From contig JAADHF010000126.1 in NCBI GenBank assembly GCA_013151965.1, positions 1 to 64,000 of the forward strand: a stretch of 64,000 bases of DNA. Direction: 5' to 3'. Within the stretch, counting starts at the first letter, position 1; each line of letters opens with the position of its first letter. The DNA is from Spirochaetota bacterium (GTDB lineage Bacteria > Spirochaetota > Spirochaetia > SZUA-6). Below the pieces are notes generated by a model. It searched no databases. It had not been told where the DNA came from and saw only the letters and a list, made by a program, of their open reading frames with translations. The translations under genes and the position numbers were made by a program. Below are positions 29,378 to 37,220 of this stretch, piece by piece.

Positions 29378-29726
29378 GGAGAAGGGCAGGCGCGGGGAAG
29401 ACTTCGCAGCATTATACTTAAGCAAAAAAGGGTATGATATTATAAGCAGGAATTTCAGATCGAAATGGGGAGAAATAGATATTATTGCCGGCAGGAAGGA
29501 TACATTAACATTTTTTGAGATAAAATATTGGGGCAGTTATTCCTATGAAGATTTGGAATATGCAATAAACAAAAGGAAACAGAGCAGGATTGTGAGAACA
29601 GCAAAATATTTTTTATATAAAAATCCCGGGTATTATTCGAAAAGAAAGATATTCGATGTCATTTATTTAAATGAAAACACCGGGAAATTAAGGCATATTG
29701 CAGAGGCATTTTCCGGAGAAGAATAA
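29352..29726 (+). CDS. UPF0102/YraN-family protein
   Basis: KEKGRRGEDFAALYLSKKGYDIISRNFRSKWGEIDIIAGRKDTLTFFEIKY. Confidence 0.93.
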   Translation: MKVPGLNSKEKGRRGEDFAALYLSKKGYDIISRNFRSKWGEIDIIAGRKDTLTFFEIKYWGSYSYEDLEYAINKRKQSRIVRTAKYFLYKNPGYYSKRKIFDVIYLNENTGKLRHIAEAFSGEE

Positions 29727-29728
29727 AA

Positions 29729-29866
29729 GTGGTAAGAATTGCGAAAAAATCAGATCCTAAACGGCTGGATGAACTAAAAAGAAAAATCAATGATGAAAAC
29801 TATGTTATGAATGCCATAATCAAAATTGCGCAGGATTTAACAAAGAATCTTTTAAGAGAGGATTAG
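29729..29866 (+). CDS. Unannotated 45-aa small protein (not in ORF track)
   Basis: GTG start; VVRIAKKSDPKRLDELKRKINDENYVMNAIIKIAQDLTKNLLRED-stop; fills the gap between yraN and the next CDS in tight operon spacing. Confidence 0.6.
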   Translation: MVRIAKKSDPKRLDELKRKINDENYVMNAIIKIAQDLTKNLLRED

Positions 29867-29867
29867 C

Positions 29868-30233
29868 ATGGGAAGGGTCAATGAGCAGAATAGAAGAAAG
29901 TATAATAATCCCAGGAGAAACAACCGGGAAAAATATGATTTACCGAAGTGTCCTGTCTGCGAAAAATATATCAGAGATGTTTACTCTGCAGTATCCTACA
30001 GTGTAACGCAGACACCTGCGCATTTTAATTGTATTCTTAATGAACTTAAAGATGCCAATGAATTAAAGCCGAATGAAAAAATATGTTATCTAGGCAGCGG
30101 GAGCTTTGGAATTGTACAATTCAGAGGTCCTGAAAGCCCGATTCGTATTTTTATACGCAAGAGAATCCAATACGAGGAAAAAGACAATAATCCGGAATGG
30201 AGAGAAAAACTTCCGCTGAAAACTTCTTTGTGA
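29868..30233 (+). CDS. Conserved hypothetical with Cys/His putative zinc site
   Basis: CPVCEKYIRDVYSAVSYSVTQTPAHFNC; ATG immediately after preceding stop. Confidence 0.6.
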   Translation: MGRVNEQNRRKYNNPRRNNREKYDLPKCPVCEKYIRDVYSAVSYSVTQTPAHFNCILNELKDANELKPNEKICYLGSGSFGIVQFRGPESPIRIFIRKRIQYEEKDNNPEWREKLPLKTSL

Positions 30234-30313
30234 TTCTGCGGGATGTAGTTTTTAGTCTTGAATAATTATCTTTTTATGCTATTATAAAATCAGAAGGTTA
30301 ATAAGGAGTTGGT

Positions 30314-30844
30314 ATGTCTTTAAAATATGCATTATTGGGGTTGCTTGCGGAAAGTCCTAAATACGGTTATGAAATAAAACAGAATTTTGAATCCACATTG
30401 GGTAATGTATGGTCCGTTTCATATGGTCAGTTATATCCCACTCTTCGGAGACTTTCCGAATTAGGATGGGTTACAAAGAAAACCGCACCGGGTAAAAAAG
30501 CGGCAGAAAAAAATATTTACTTTATTACGGATACCGGAAAAAAGGTACTCGACGAATGGCTTTTAAAGCCTCTCAGGTTCAGCTATAAGGTAAAGGATGA
30601 ATTTACATTAAAATTTCTCTTTTTCAAGAAGCTCCCGAAAGATAAGGTTCTGGAATATCTTAAAATGCAGCAGAAAAAAACATTACTGCAGAGGGAGAGC
30701 TTTCAGCGAACACTTGTTTCCATACGTGACGAAATCGATTACTACCTTCAGGCTATCATCAGGAAAGGGGTAATACATTTAGAAGCGGAAAATCAATGGC
30801 TCGAAGAGGTTATTACCGACCTGGAAACTTCTTCAATGGAATAA
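30314..30844 (+). CDS. PadR-family transcriptional regulator
   Basis: KYALLGLLAESPKYGYEIKQNFES...SYGQLYPTLRRLSELGWVTKK; SD aaggag. Confidence 0.92.
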   Translation: MSLKYALLGLLAESPKYGYEIKQNFESTLGNVWSVSYGQLYPTLRRLSELGWVTKKTAPGKKAAEKNIYFITDTGKKVLDEWLLKPLRFSYKVKDEFTLKFLFFKKLPKDKVLEYLKMQQKKTLLQRESFQRTLVSIRDEIDYYLQAIIRKGVIHLEAENQWLEEVITDLETSSME

Positions 30845-30854
30845 ACAATACAAT

Positions 30855-31574
30855 TTATTTATACTGTCTCATTTCATCCAATACCTGCAGAGCCTTATTC
30901 TTTACCGTTCGTATGTAGCTGCCCTGAGCTATTTTTACAAGAGCTCTGTATGCTGAGGGATCTTTTATGCCGTTGTTTTTCCTGGCAATTTTTTCCAGAG
31001 ACAGAATGATTGCATATGCAAAATTATTGTCGGGTTTCCGGGGGTCCTGTGCATTTAAGGCGAACAGAAGAGCCTTGACAACTTCGTTATTCTTGTTTAA
31101 TCCGATTGTACCCAGGGCATATGCCGCTTCGGATTTTACCATTGGTTCATTGTCGTTTAGAAGCACGGCTATTAAAGCGTCCTTTGCCTGCTCTCCTCCG
31201 ATTTTACCAAGGAGATTACATGCCCGTCTTCTTACTTCGGGGAAATAGTTTACCAGCCGATGATTTTCGAGAACTTTTCGGCCTATCCCTTCCATGGAAA
31301 GATATTCCAGTACAAATTCCACTTTGCGGTTATCCTGGTTGACAGAACCGTTATCGATCTGTTTTTCCAGATCATCAAGTGCTTTTAACTTCATATCCCT
31401 TTTGCCGGAAAAAGCTTTTTCTCTGAGAATCTGGAATTCAATATCCTGCAGGTAAAGTTCTTCTACCGTCAGCTGCTTTTTGTTCTTTTTCTCCGTACTG
31501 TTCTGTGCGGCAAGAGGTACGGTTATAACGAGTATAAGAATAATCGATAATATAAGATAATGCTTTGCTTTCAT
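30855..31574 (-). CDS. Secreted HEAT-repeat protein
   Basis: Signal MKAKHYLILSIILILVITVPLAAQ; HEAT repeats RRRACNLLGKIGGEQAKDALIAVLLNDNEPMVKSEAAYALGTIG; start refined from 31598. Confidence 0.75.
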   Translation of the reverse strand: MKAKHYLILSIILILVITVPLAAQNSTEKKNKKQLTVEELYLQDIEFQILREKAFSGKRDMKLKALDDLEKQIDNGSVNQDNRKVEFVLEYLSMEGIGRKVLENHRLVNYFPEVRRRACNLLGKIGGEQAKDALIAVLLNDNEPMVKSEAAYALGTIGLNKNNEVVKALLFALNAQDPRKPDNNFAYAIILSLEKIARKNNGIKDPSAYRALVKIAQGSYIRTVKNKALQVLDEMRQYK

Positions 31575-31587
31575 AGCTACTCCCTTT

Positions 31588-32202
31588 TCATCTGGCACCT
31601 ACTTCCCATTGGCCTTCGTTTTTAACAAGCCAGTATAGAATAATAGGTGTATTGTTTACTATAGTTATTGCTTTTACATGTGTTTTGTCAATCATTTCAA
31701 TCTTATCAAGCCGGGCATTTGCACGGCTGGGAACAACGACATAGTCAAAGTAATCCTTTAGAGATTTAAGTTGTACATTATTGCGCTTCAGTATGGCACT
31801 GGAAGACATTCTATTTAGAAAATCCGGATCGCTTCTCTTTGCTATATACCGATCGGTAAGATAACCGACCCATTTTTCATAATCCTTATCACTTATAATA
31901 CGGTTTAATTTCTTAATTGTGAATTCTATTTCTTCGAATGTTTTATCGTATAGTTCCTTTGTAACTGTAAAATTACTTTTTTCTTCCGCTTCTTTCGAAG
32001 GTGTCTGTACTTTTGTTTCTTCAGCCGGCTTTTCTGCTTGTTTTTTCGCAGGTACGGCAGTGGATTCGGCCAAAGATGCTGCTGCTTCCTTCTTTTTAAC
32101 GGGTTCGGCAGCGGCATTCAGCGGCTTTTTGCCCGATACACAGGATATAAAAAGAAAGAGAGACAAAATCAACAGGATTGGTAATATTTTCCTTTTATTC
32201 AT
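31588..32202 (-). CDS. Hypothetical lipoprotein
   Basis: MNKRKILPILLILSLFLFISCVSG lipobox; Ala/Lys/Glu-rich linker; C-terminal globular domain. Confidence 0.65.
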   Translation of the reverse strand: MNKRKILPILLILSLFLFISCVSGKKPLNAAAEPVKKKEAAASLAESTAVPAKKQAEKPAEETKVQTPSKEAEEKSNFTVTKELYDKTFEEIEFTIKKLNRIISDKDYEKWVGYLTDRYIAKRSDPDFLNRMSSSAILKRNNVQLKSLKDYFDYVVVPSRANARLDKIEMIDKTHVKAITIVNNTPIILYWLVKNEGQWEVGAR

Positions 32203-32256
32203 TTAAAATATATTTTATATCCTGAAATACCTTTTGTCAAAGATAATTTTAATATG

Positions 32257-32285
32257 TTGACTGCCTGGTTATTTAGAGTTAAATT
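32257..32285 (+). promoter_or_regulatory. Promoter of coaD (TTGACT-17-TAAATT)
   Basis: -10 ends 8 nt before the coaD ATG; no SD. Confidence 0.55.
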
Positions 32286-32293
32286 AAGTAACT

Positions 32294-32770
32294 ATGTTTA
32301 AGGTAATATATCCCGGTTCTTTCGATCCGCCGACAAACGGCCATCTGGATATAATGAAAAGGGCTTCCGTTCTGTTCGATCAGCTGGAAGTGGTTATCGC
32401 TGTTAATCCTCAAAAGAATTATTTTATTCCGGCAGAGGAAAGACTTAAGATGATAAGGATAATGGTAAAAGATCTTAATAATGTAAAGGTCGTAACGTGG
32501 GAAGGTCTTGTGGTTGATTATGCGGAAAAAACTAATGCAAGGATAATTCTAAGAGGAGTGCGGGCTTTGTCCGATTTTGATTATGAGTTTGAGTTATCCA
32601 TGATTAATAAAGCCCTGAATCAGAAGATCGAAACGATATTTTTGCCGACCGATCAGAAATATTTTGTTTTAAGGTCTTCCGCCATAAGAGAACTTGCCAT
32701 GTTTCACGGGGATATATCGGAGATGGTTCCCCCTGTCGTAGAGCAGGCATTAATGAGAAAATGTAAATAA
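32294..32770 (+). CDS. coaD: Phosphopantetheine adenylyltransferase
   Basis: YPGSFDPPTNGHLDIMKRA; RGVRALSDFDYEFELSMINKAL; RSSAIREL. Confidence 0.97.
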   Translation: MFKVIYPGSFDPPTNGHLDIMKRASVLFDQLEVVIAVNPQKNYFIPAEERLKMIRIMVKDLNNVKVVTWEGLVVDYAEKTNARIILRGVRALSDFDYEFELSMINKALNQKIETIFLPTDQKYFVLRSSAIRELAMFHGDISEMVPPVVEQALMRKCK

Positions 32771-32774
32771 TGCC

Positions 32775-32803
32775 TTGACATTGTATTGCCGGATAGGTTA
32801 ATT
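32775..32803 (+). promoter_or_regulatory. Promoter for rpmF-acpP-rnc (TTGACA-17-TTAATT)
   Basis: Consensus -35 and 17-bp spacer upstream of rpmF. Confidence 0.5.
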
Positions 32804-32843
32804 TTCACTAAATCCTAAATCTGTATTTGTGAGGTAGAATATA

Positions 32844-33032
32844 ATGGCTGTTCCTAAAAGTAAAACATCGAAAGCAAAAAGCAGGGGCAGAAGAGCGATC
32901 AATATGCGTTTTAAAACAAAAACTCTTATTGAGTGTCCCAGTTGCGGAAACAAAGTACTTCTGCACAGGGTATGTCCGAAATGCGGTTTCTATAGAGGCA
33001 GACAGATTTTTAAGCCGGAAGAAATAGCTTAG
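32844..33032 (+). CDS. rpmF: 50S ribosomal protein L32
   Basis: MAVPKSKTSKAKSRGRRA; CPSCGNKVLLHRVCPKCGFY zinc ribbon. Confidence 0.97.
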   Translation: MAVPKSKTSKAKSRGRRAINMRFKTKTLIECPSCGNKVLLHRVCPKCGFYRGRQIFKPEEIA

Positions 33033-33076
33033 ATCCCTGCTGATAAGAATAAAACAAAACTTAGGAGGAAATCTTT

Positions 33077-33316
33077 ATGGATGAACTTTTTGAGAAGATA
33101 AAAAAGTTAATTGCGGATAGGCTGGAAATTGAGGAGGATAAAATTACCCTCGATTCGACATTCAGACAGGACCTCGGAGCTGACAGTCTTGATACATACG
33201 AACTTGTATATGCCATAGAAGAGGAATTAGGTATTAGTATTCCCGATGAAAAAGCAAATGAATTCGAAACTGTTCGTGATGCCTATGATTATATTAAATC
33301 ACAGCAGGGGAAATAA
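33077..33316 (+). CDS. acpP: Acyl carrier protein
   Basis: DLGADSLDTYELVYAIEEELGISIPDE phosphopantetheine site DSL. Confidence 0.97.
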   Translation: MDELFEKIKKLIADRLEIEEDKITLDSTFRQDLGADSLDTYELVYAIEEELGISIPDEKANEFETVRDAYDYIKSQQGK

Positions 33317-33327
33317 AATAGATATTC

Positions 33328-34080
33328 ATGGCTCTCTTTCATAGGGCACCTGTTTTCAGGACTCCGTCAGTTTCTTCTGAACGAAAAAAAGAACTACAAT
33401 TATTTGAGAAACATATGGGTATCAGGTTTAAGAGCCTCGGGCTCTTAAACCTTGCTTTTACTCATAGGTCATTTGCAAACGAATCTTCCGAGGATATCGA
33501 GAATAACGAGAAACTGGAATTTCTCGGCGATTCGGTACTCGGACTGGTCACGAGTGAATACCTTTTTCTTTTACTGCGTGATAAAAACGAAGGTGTTCTT
33601 GCAAAGATAAAATCTTTTGTAGTCAGTGAAAACAGCCTTTCCGAAATTGCCAGGAAGATAAAAGTTGACAACTTTATTTTGATAGGACGCGGGGAAGAGT
33701 TTTCGGGCGGCAGATCTAAAAAGGCTCTTCTTGCAGATACAACGGAAGCTATTATCGGTGCTTATTATATCGATTCGGGTTTTTACGCTGCAAGAGAGTT
33801 TGTCCTTAAATTACTCATACCCGAAATAGAGAAGGTGCTGGAAAACAAGCACGAAAAAGATTTTAAAACGCTTCTGCAGGAATATGTACAGAAGAGGTTT
33901 AAAACTCACCCCAAATACAGAGTTGTACGTAAGACAGGCCCCGATCATGATAAAACATTCTGGATAGAGGTTTCTGTTCAAAACAGAACATACGGCCCGG
34001 GCAAAGGCAAAAATAAGAAAGAAGCGGAACAGAGCGCCGCAGGTATAGCATACACAAGTCTTACCGGTAATTCCTTGTAA
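33328..34080 (+). CDS. rnc: Ribonuclease III
   Basis: NNEKLEFLGDSVLGLVTSEYL; LADTTEAIIGAYYID; C-terminal dsRBD. Confidence 0.97.
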   Translation: MALFHRAPVFRTPSVSSERKKELQLFEKHMGIRFKSLGLLNLAFTHRSFANESSEDIENNEKLEFLGDSVLGLVTSEYLFLLLRDKNEGVLAKIKSFVVSENSLSEIARKIKVDNFILIGRGEEFSGGRSKKALLADTTEAIIGAYYIDSGFYAAREFVLKLLIPEIEKVLENKHEKDFKTLLQEYVQKRFKTHPKYRVVRKTGPDHDKTFWIEVSVQNRTYGPGKGKNKKEAEQSAAGIAYTSLTGNSL

Positions 34081-34096
34081 CGAAAGGAAAGCGGTT

Positions 34097-35449
34097 TTAA
34101 CTTTCTTTAAGCCTTTCCGTATAGTAATTTTTTGCCATGTTAATAAGTGTTCTTCTGTTATTTGTTTCAGGATCTTCTAAAACAGATTCCAATAAGAAAT
34201 CAAGGATAATACCGATTTTATATCCTTCTTTAATGCCTATAGCTTTCATTATATCATTGCCGTTAATATTCAGATCCTTAATCGTAAGGGCCTGATCTTT
34301 CTGTTTGATAGTTTCTATTCTATCCATCAGTTTAATCAGATTATCGGATATAAAGTACCTGTTGCAGGTACCAATCTGGTCTGCACGGCGTAACCGGATA
34401 AGGTCTGCAATATTTTCCTGTCCGACTCTTGCAATAAACCTTCTTAACGCTGCATCACTCCAATCATCGGTATAGTTAAACATGTGATGTTTTATAAGAT
34501 GGACAACCCTGGTTGTTATGGAATTCGGGAATTTCAGCCTTTTTAAAATAGTTTGTGCCATATCGGCGGATAGAGTTTCATGTCCGTGAAATCTGGGTTC
34601 GCCGTCTTTATCGTAGGTGAGGGTTCCCGGTTTACCAATATCATGCAAAAGAGCCGACAGCCGTACTGCAAGATTATTGTAAGGCGCAGCATCACATGAA
34701 AATAGGGAATGATAGAAAACATCATAGCAATGGAGGGATCTCTGTACAATACCGGAACCTTCTTCCAGTTCAGGTAATATATAATTAAGAAGTCCTGTTT
34801 CGTGCATACATAAAAAGCCGGTGGAGGGCTTATCAGAATTGAGTACACGGATAATTTCTTCTCTGATTCTTTCTTTTGAGATATTAATCAGAGCCGGTAA
34901 AGATGCTCTGATTGCCTGTTTCGTTTTCTCTTCCACATTAAAATTCAGTTGTGAGGAGAATCTGCATGCTCTTAAAAGTCTTAAACCGTCCTCCGAAAAG
35001 CGTTTTAACGGATCACCAATTGCCTTAATAAGCTTTTTTTTTATATCCGGCCTTCCATTATGAGGATCAATAATTATTCGTTTGTGCAGGTCATAAGCAA
35101 TTGCATTAATTGTAAAGTCTCTTCTTTCTAAGTCTTCATAGATAGTGGGGACAAAAGTTACTTTCTCCGGATGTCTTCCGTCGGAATAATCCGATTCCGA
35201 ACGGAAGGTTGTTACTTCCAGTTTGATGTTTTTAAAAAGTACCGTGACGGTGCCGTGTTTTATTCCTGTCGGAATAACCTTTTTAAATAACTTCATTATG
35301 TCGTTAGGTTTGGCATCGGTTGCTATATCGAAATCTTCTACCCGGCGTTTCATGATAGTATCACGTACGGCCCCGCCTACTATGTAGCATTTAAAACCAT
35401 TGTTCTTAAGAATATCTGCAAACTGGTAAATAGTTTTCGGAAAATGCAT
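34097..35449 (-). CDS. cca: tRNA nucleotidyltransferase / poly(A) polymerase family, with HD domain
   Basis: CYIVGGAVRDTIMKRRVEDFDIATDA; ERRDFTINAIAYD; LLHDIGKPGT. Confidence 0.92.
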   Translation of the reverse strand: MHFPKTIYQFADILKNNGFKCYIVGGAVRDTIMKRRVEDFDIATDAKPNDIMKLFKKVIPTGIKHGTVTVLFKNIKLEVTTFRSESDYSDGRHPEKVTFVPTIYEDLERRDFTINAIAYDLHKRIIIDPHNGRPDIKKKLIKAIGDPLKRFSEDGLRLLRACRFSSQLNFNVEEKTKQAIRASLPALINISKERIREEIIRVLNSDKPSTGFLCMHETGLLNYILPELEEGSGIVQRSLHCYDVFYHSLFSCDAAPYNNLAVRLSALLHDIGKPGTLTYDKDGEPRFHGHETLSADMAQTILKRLKFPNSITTRVVHLIKHHMFNYTDDWSDAALRRFIARVGQENIADLIRLRRADQIGTCNRYFISDNLIKLMDRIETIKQKDQALTIKDLNINGNDIMKAIGIKEGYKIGIILDFLLESVLEDPETNNRRTLINMAKNYYTERLKES

Positions 35450-35457
35450 TATAATGA

Positions 35458-35487
35458 AAAGTAAATGATTAGATCAGTTAAGGTCAA
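35458..35487 (-). promoter_or_regulatory. Candidate promoter for cca (TTGACC-18-TACTTT)
   Basis: -10 ends 8 nt before ATG 35449; no SD. Confidence 0.4.
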
Positions 35488-35504
35488 GCGTATTATAGAT
35501 TTAA

Positions 35505-35531
35505 AAAGCAGCCTTTTTTAAAGGCTGCTTT
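35505..35531 (-). terminator. Rho-independent terminator of flaB
   Basis: AAAGCAGCCTTT / AAAGGCTGCTTT inverted repeat followed by a T tract on the minus strand, just past the flaB stop. Confidence 0.85.
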
Positions 35532-35544
35532 AACTGTTTGCGTG

Positions 35545-36417
35545 TTATCTGAATAACTGTAATACCGTCTGCGGTTTTGTGTTTGCCTGTGCAAGCATTG
35601 CTGTTCCCGCCTGTACGAGTATCTGGTCTGTAACAAATTGAACCATCGCTTTGGCCATATCCGTATCACGGATTCTTGATTCGGCTGCCTGAAGATTTTC
35701 GGAACCTACGGAAAGACCTTTCATCGCGAACTCAAGACGATTCTGATATGCTCCGAGATCCGCTCTCTGTTTATTTACTATTGTGAGAGCATTATCAAGA
35801 ACACCGATCGCCATATTTGCCCTGTCCGGACTGGAGAGTGAGATAAATGTTGCTGAATTGGGAAGCCCGTTGGTTCCCTGAATCCCGAGTCCCTGAGCTG
35901 TCATGGTACCTATGTAGATTCTTTCACGCTGGTCCATGTTTGCACCGATATGGAACCACATGCTTGCCGTTATAACATTTTCACCGGTAGGACGTCCGAA
36001 TCTGCCTGTCATTACGTTCATGCCGTTAAACTGTGCATGAGATGCAATCCTGTTTACCTCGTCGACAAGCTGTGAGACTTCTACCTGAATCTGCATTCTG
36101 TCTTCCGAAGAATATATTCCGTTGGAGCTCTGAACAGCAAGTTCGCGCAGCCTCTGCAGAATATCCTCAGTTTCCTGAAGGTATCCTTCCGTTGTCTGAA
36201 TAAAAGAAACACCGTCTTCAGCATTTTTTTCCGCGCGCTGCAGCCCCCTGATCTGGGAACGCATCTTTTCGGAAACGGCAAGGCCGGAAGCATCGTCACC
36301 GGCTCGATTAATTCGATGACCGGAAGAGAGCTTTTCCATATCCTTGTCTACTGCCATGTTGTTAAATTTGAGCTGACGTTGAGCGAAGATGGCACTCATA
36401 TTGTGATTGATGATCAT
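35545..36417 (-). CDS. flaB: Flagellin (FlaB core protein)
   Basis: [19 protein letters not shown]...[32 protein letters not shown]-terminal [40 protein letters not shown]. Confidence 0.97.
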   Translation of the reverse strand: MIINHNMSAIFAQRQLKFNNMAVDKDMEKLSSGHRINRAGDDASGLAVSEKMRSQIRGLQRAEKNAEDGVSFIQTTEGYLQETEDILQRLRELAVQSSNGIYSSEDRMQIQVEVSQLVDEVNRIASHAQFNGMNVMTGRFGRPTGENVITASMWFHIGANMDQRERIYIGTMTAQGLGIQGTNGLPNSATFISLSSPDRANMAIGVLDNALTIVNKQRADLGAYQNRLEFAMKGLSVGSENLQAAESRIRDTDMAKAMVQFVTDQILVQAGTAMLAQANTKPQTVLQLFR

Positions 36418-36440
36418 ACAATCCTCCTTGATAAATTATT

Positions 36441-36458
36441 AAGGACATCCTTGTCCTT
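36441..36458 (-). promoter_or_regulatory. flaB 5'-UTR hairpin, candidate CsrA-binding site
   Basis: RNA 5'-AAGGACA-AGGA-UGUCCUU-3': perfect 7-bp stem, AGGA loop; contains ACAAGGAUGU. Confidence 0.7.
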
Positions 36459-36473
36459 ATATGCCTACTTTTA

Positions 36474-36500
36474 TACTCGGAATATTAAAATGCCCCTTTA
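36474..36500 (-). promoter_or_regulatory. Sigma28-type promoter of flaB
   Basis: TAAA-N15-TCCGAGTA compared with consensus TAAA-N15-GCCGATAA; about 50-nt predicted leader. Confidence 0.65.
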
Positions 36501-36569
36501 GCAGCAAAAAATATTTCTTTAATTGAAGTATGTAATCAATAGGTATATTCTTATGAAAAAGGTAATAAT

Positions 36570-37220
36570 ATGACAGGAGTTCTTTTAATCGGCGGCAACG
36601 GCCCGTCAAAAAAATACTTTCGGTCGATTATAGGGAAATACGAGTTTGTAATCGCTGCTGATTCGGGAGTAGATCTTGCATTGTCTCTGAGTATAGAGCC
36701 CGATCTTATTGTCGGAGATATGGATTCCATATCCGGCAGGCAGAAACTAAAGAATTACCCGCCTGAGCAAATAATAGAATATCCTCATGACAAAGATGAA
36801 ACGGATACGGAAATTGGTTTGAGAATTTTCAGAGAAATGGGTTATACTGATATTATACTCGCAGGAGGAGGCGGGGGAAGGCTGGATCATGTTCTTGCAA
36901 TTCTAAATATTTTTGAACGGAAGTTTCATCCTGATATCTGGATTACGGACAGGGAAGAGGTATACTTTATTTCCGGCACTTTTTACATTAAGGGGTGGAT
37001 TAATAGTACCGTTTCCCTTTTTCCTGTCGGAGGTCCTGTTAACGGATTGGACTCTAAGGGGTTAAAATGGACTTTAAAGGGATTTAAATGGAAAAGAGGG
37101 GAATACGGGATAAGCAACCTCGTTACCGATGATGAACTATATATAAAAGTGAAGGAAGGTAATTTATTATTGATACGGAACAATATTTTAAGGGAAAATA
37201 AATATGGCAGAGAAAAGTAA
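36570..37220 (+). CDS. Thiamine pyrophosphokinase
   Basis: IAADSGVDLALSLSIEPDLIVGDMDSIS; HDKDETDTEIGLRIF; GGGGGRLDHVLAIL. Confidence 0.92.
   Translation: MTGVLLIGGNGPSKKYFRSIIGKYEFVIAADSGVDLALSLSIEPDLIVGDMDSISGRQKLKNYPPEQIIEYPHDKDETDTEIGLRIFREMGYTDIILAGGGGGRLDHVLAILNIFERKFHPDIWITDREEVYFISGTFYIKGWINSTVSLFPVGGPVNGLDSKGLKWTLKGFKWKRGEYGISNLVTDDELYIKVKEGNLLLIRNNILRENKYGREK

Noticed and set aside
36316-36501. ORF opposite the flaB start and leader
   Set aside because: Covers the flaB promoter and hairpin antisense; no coding signal
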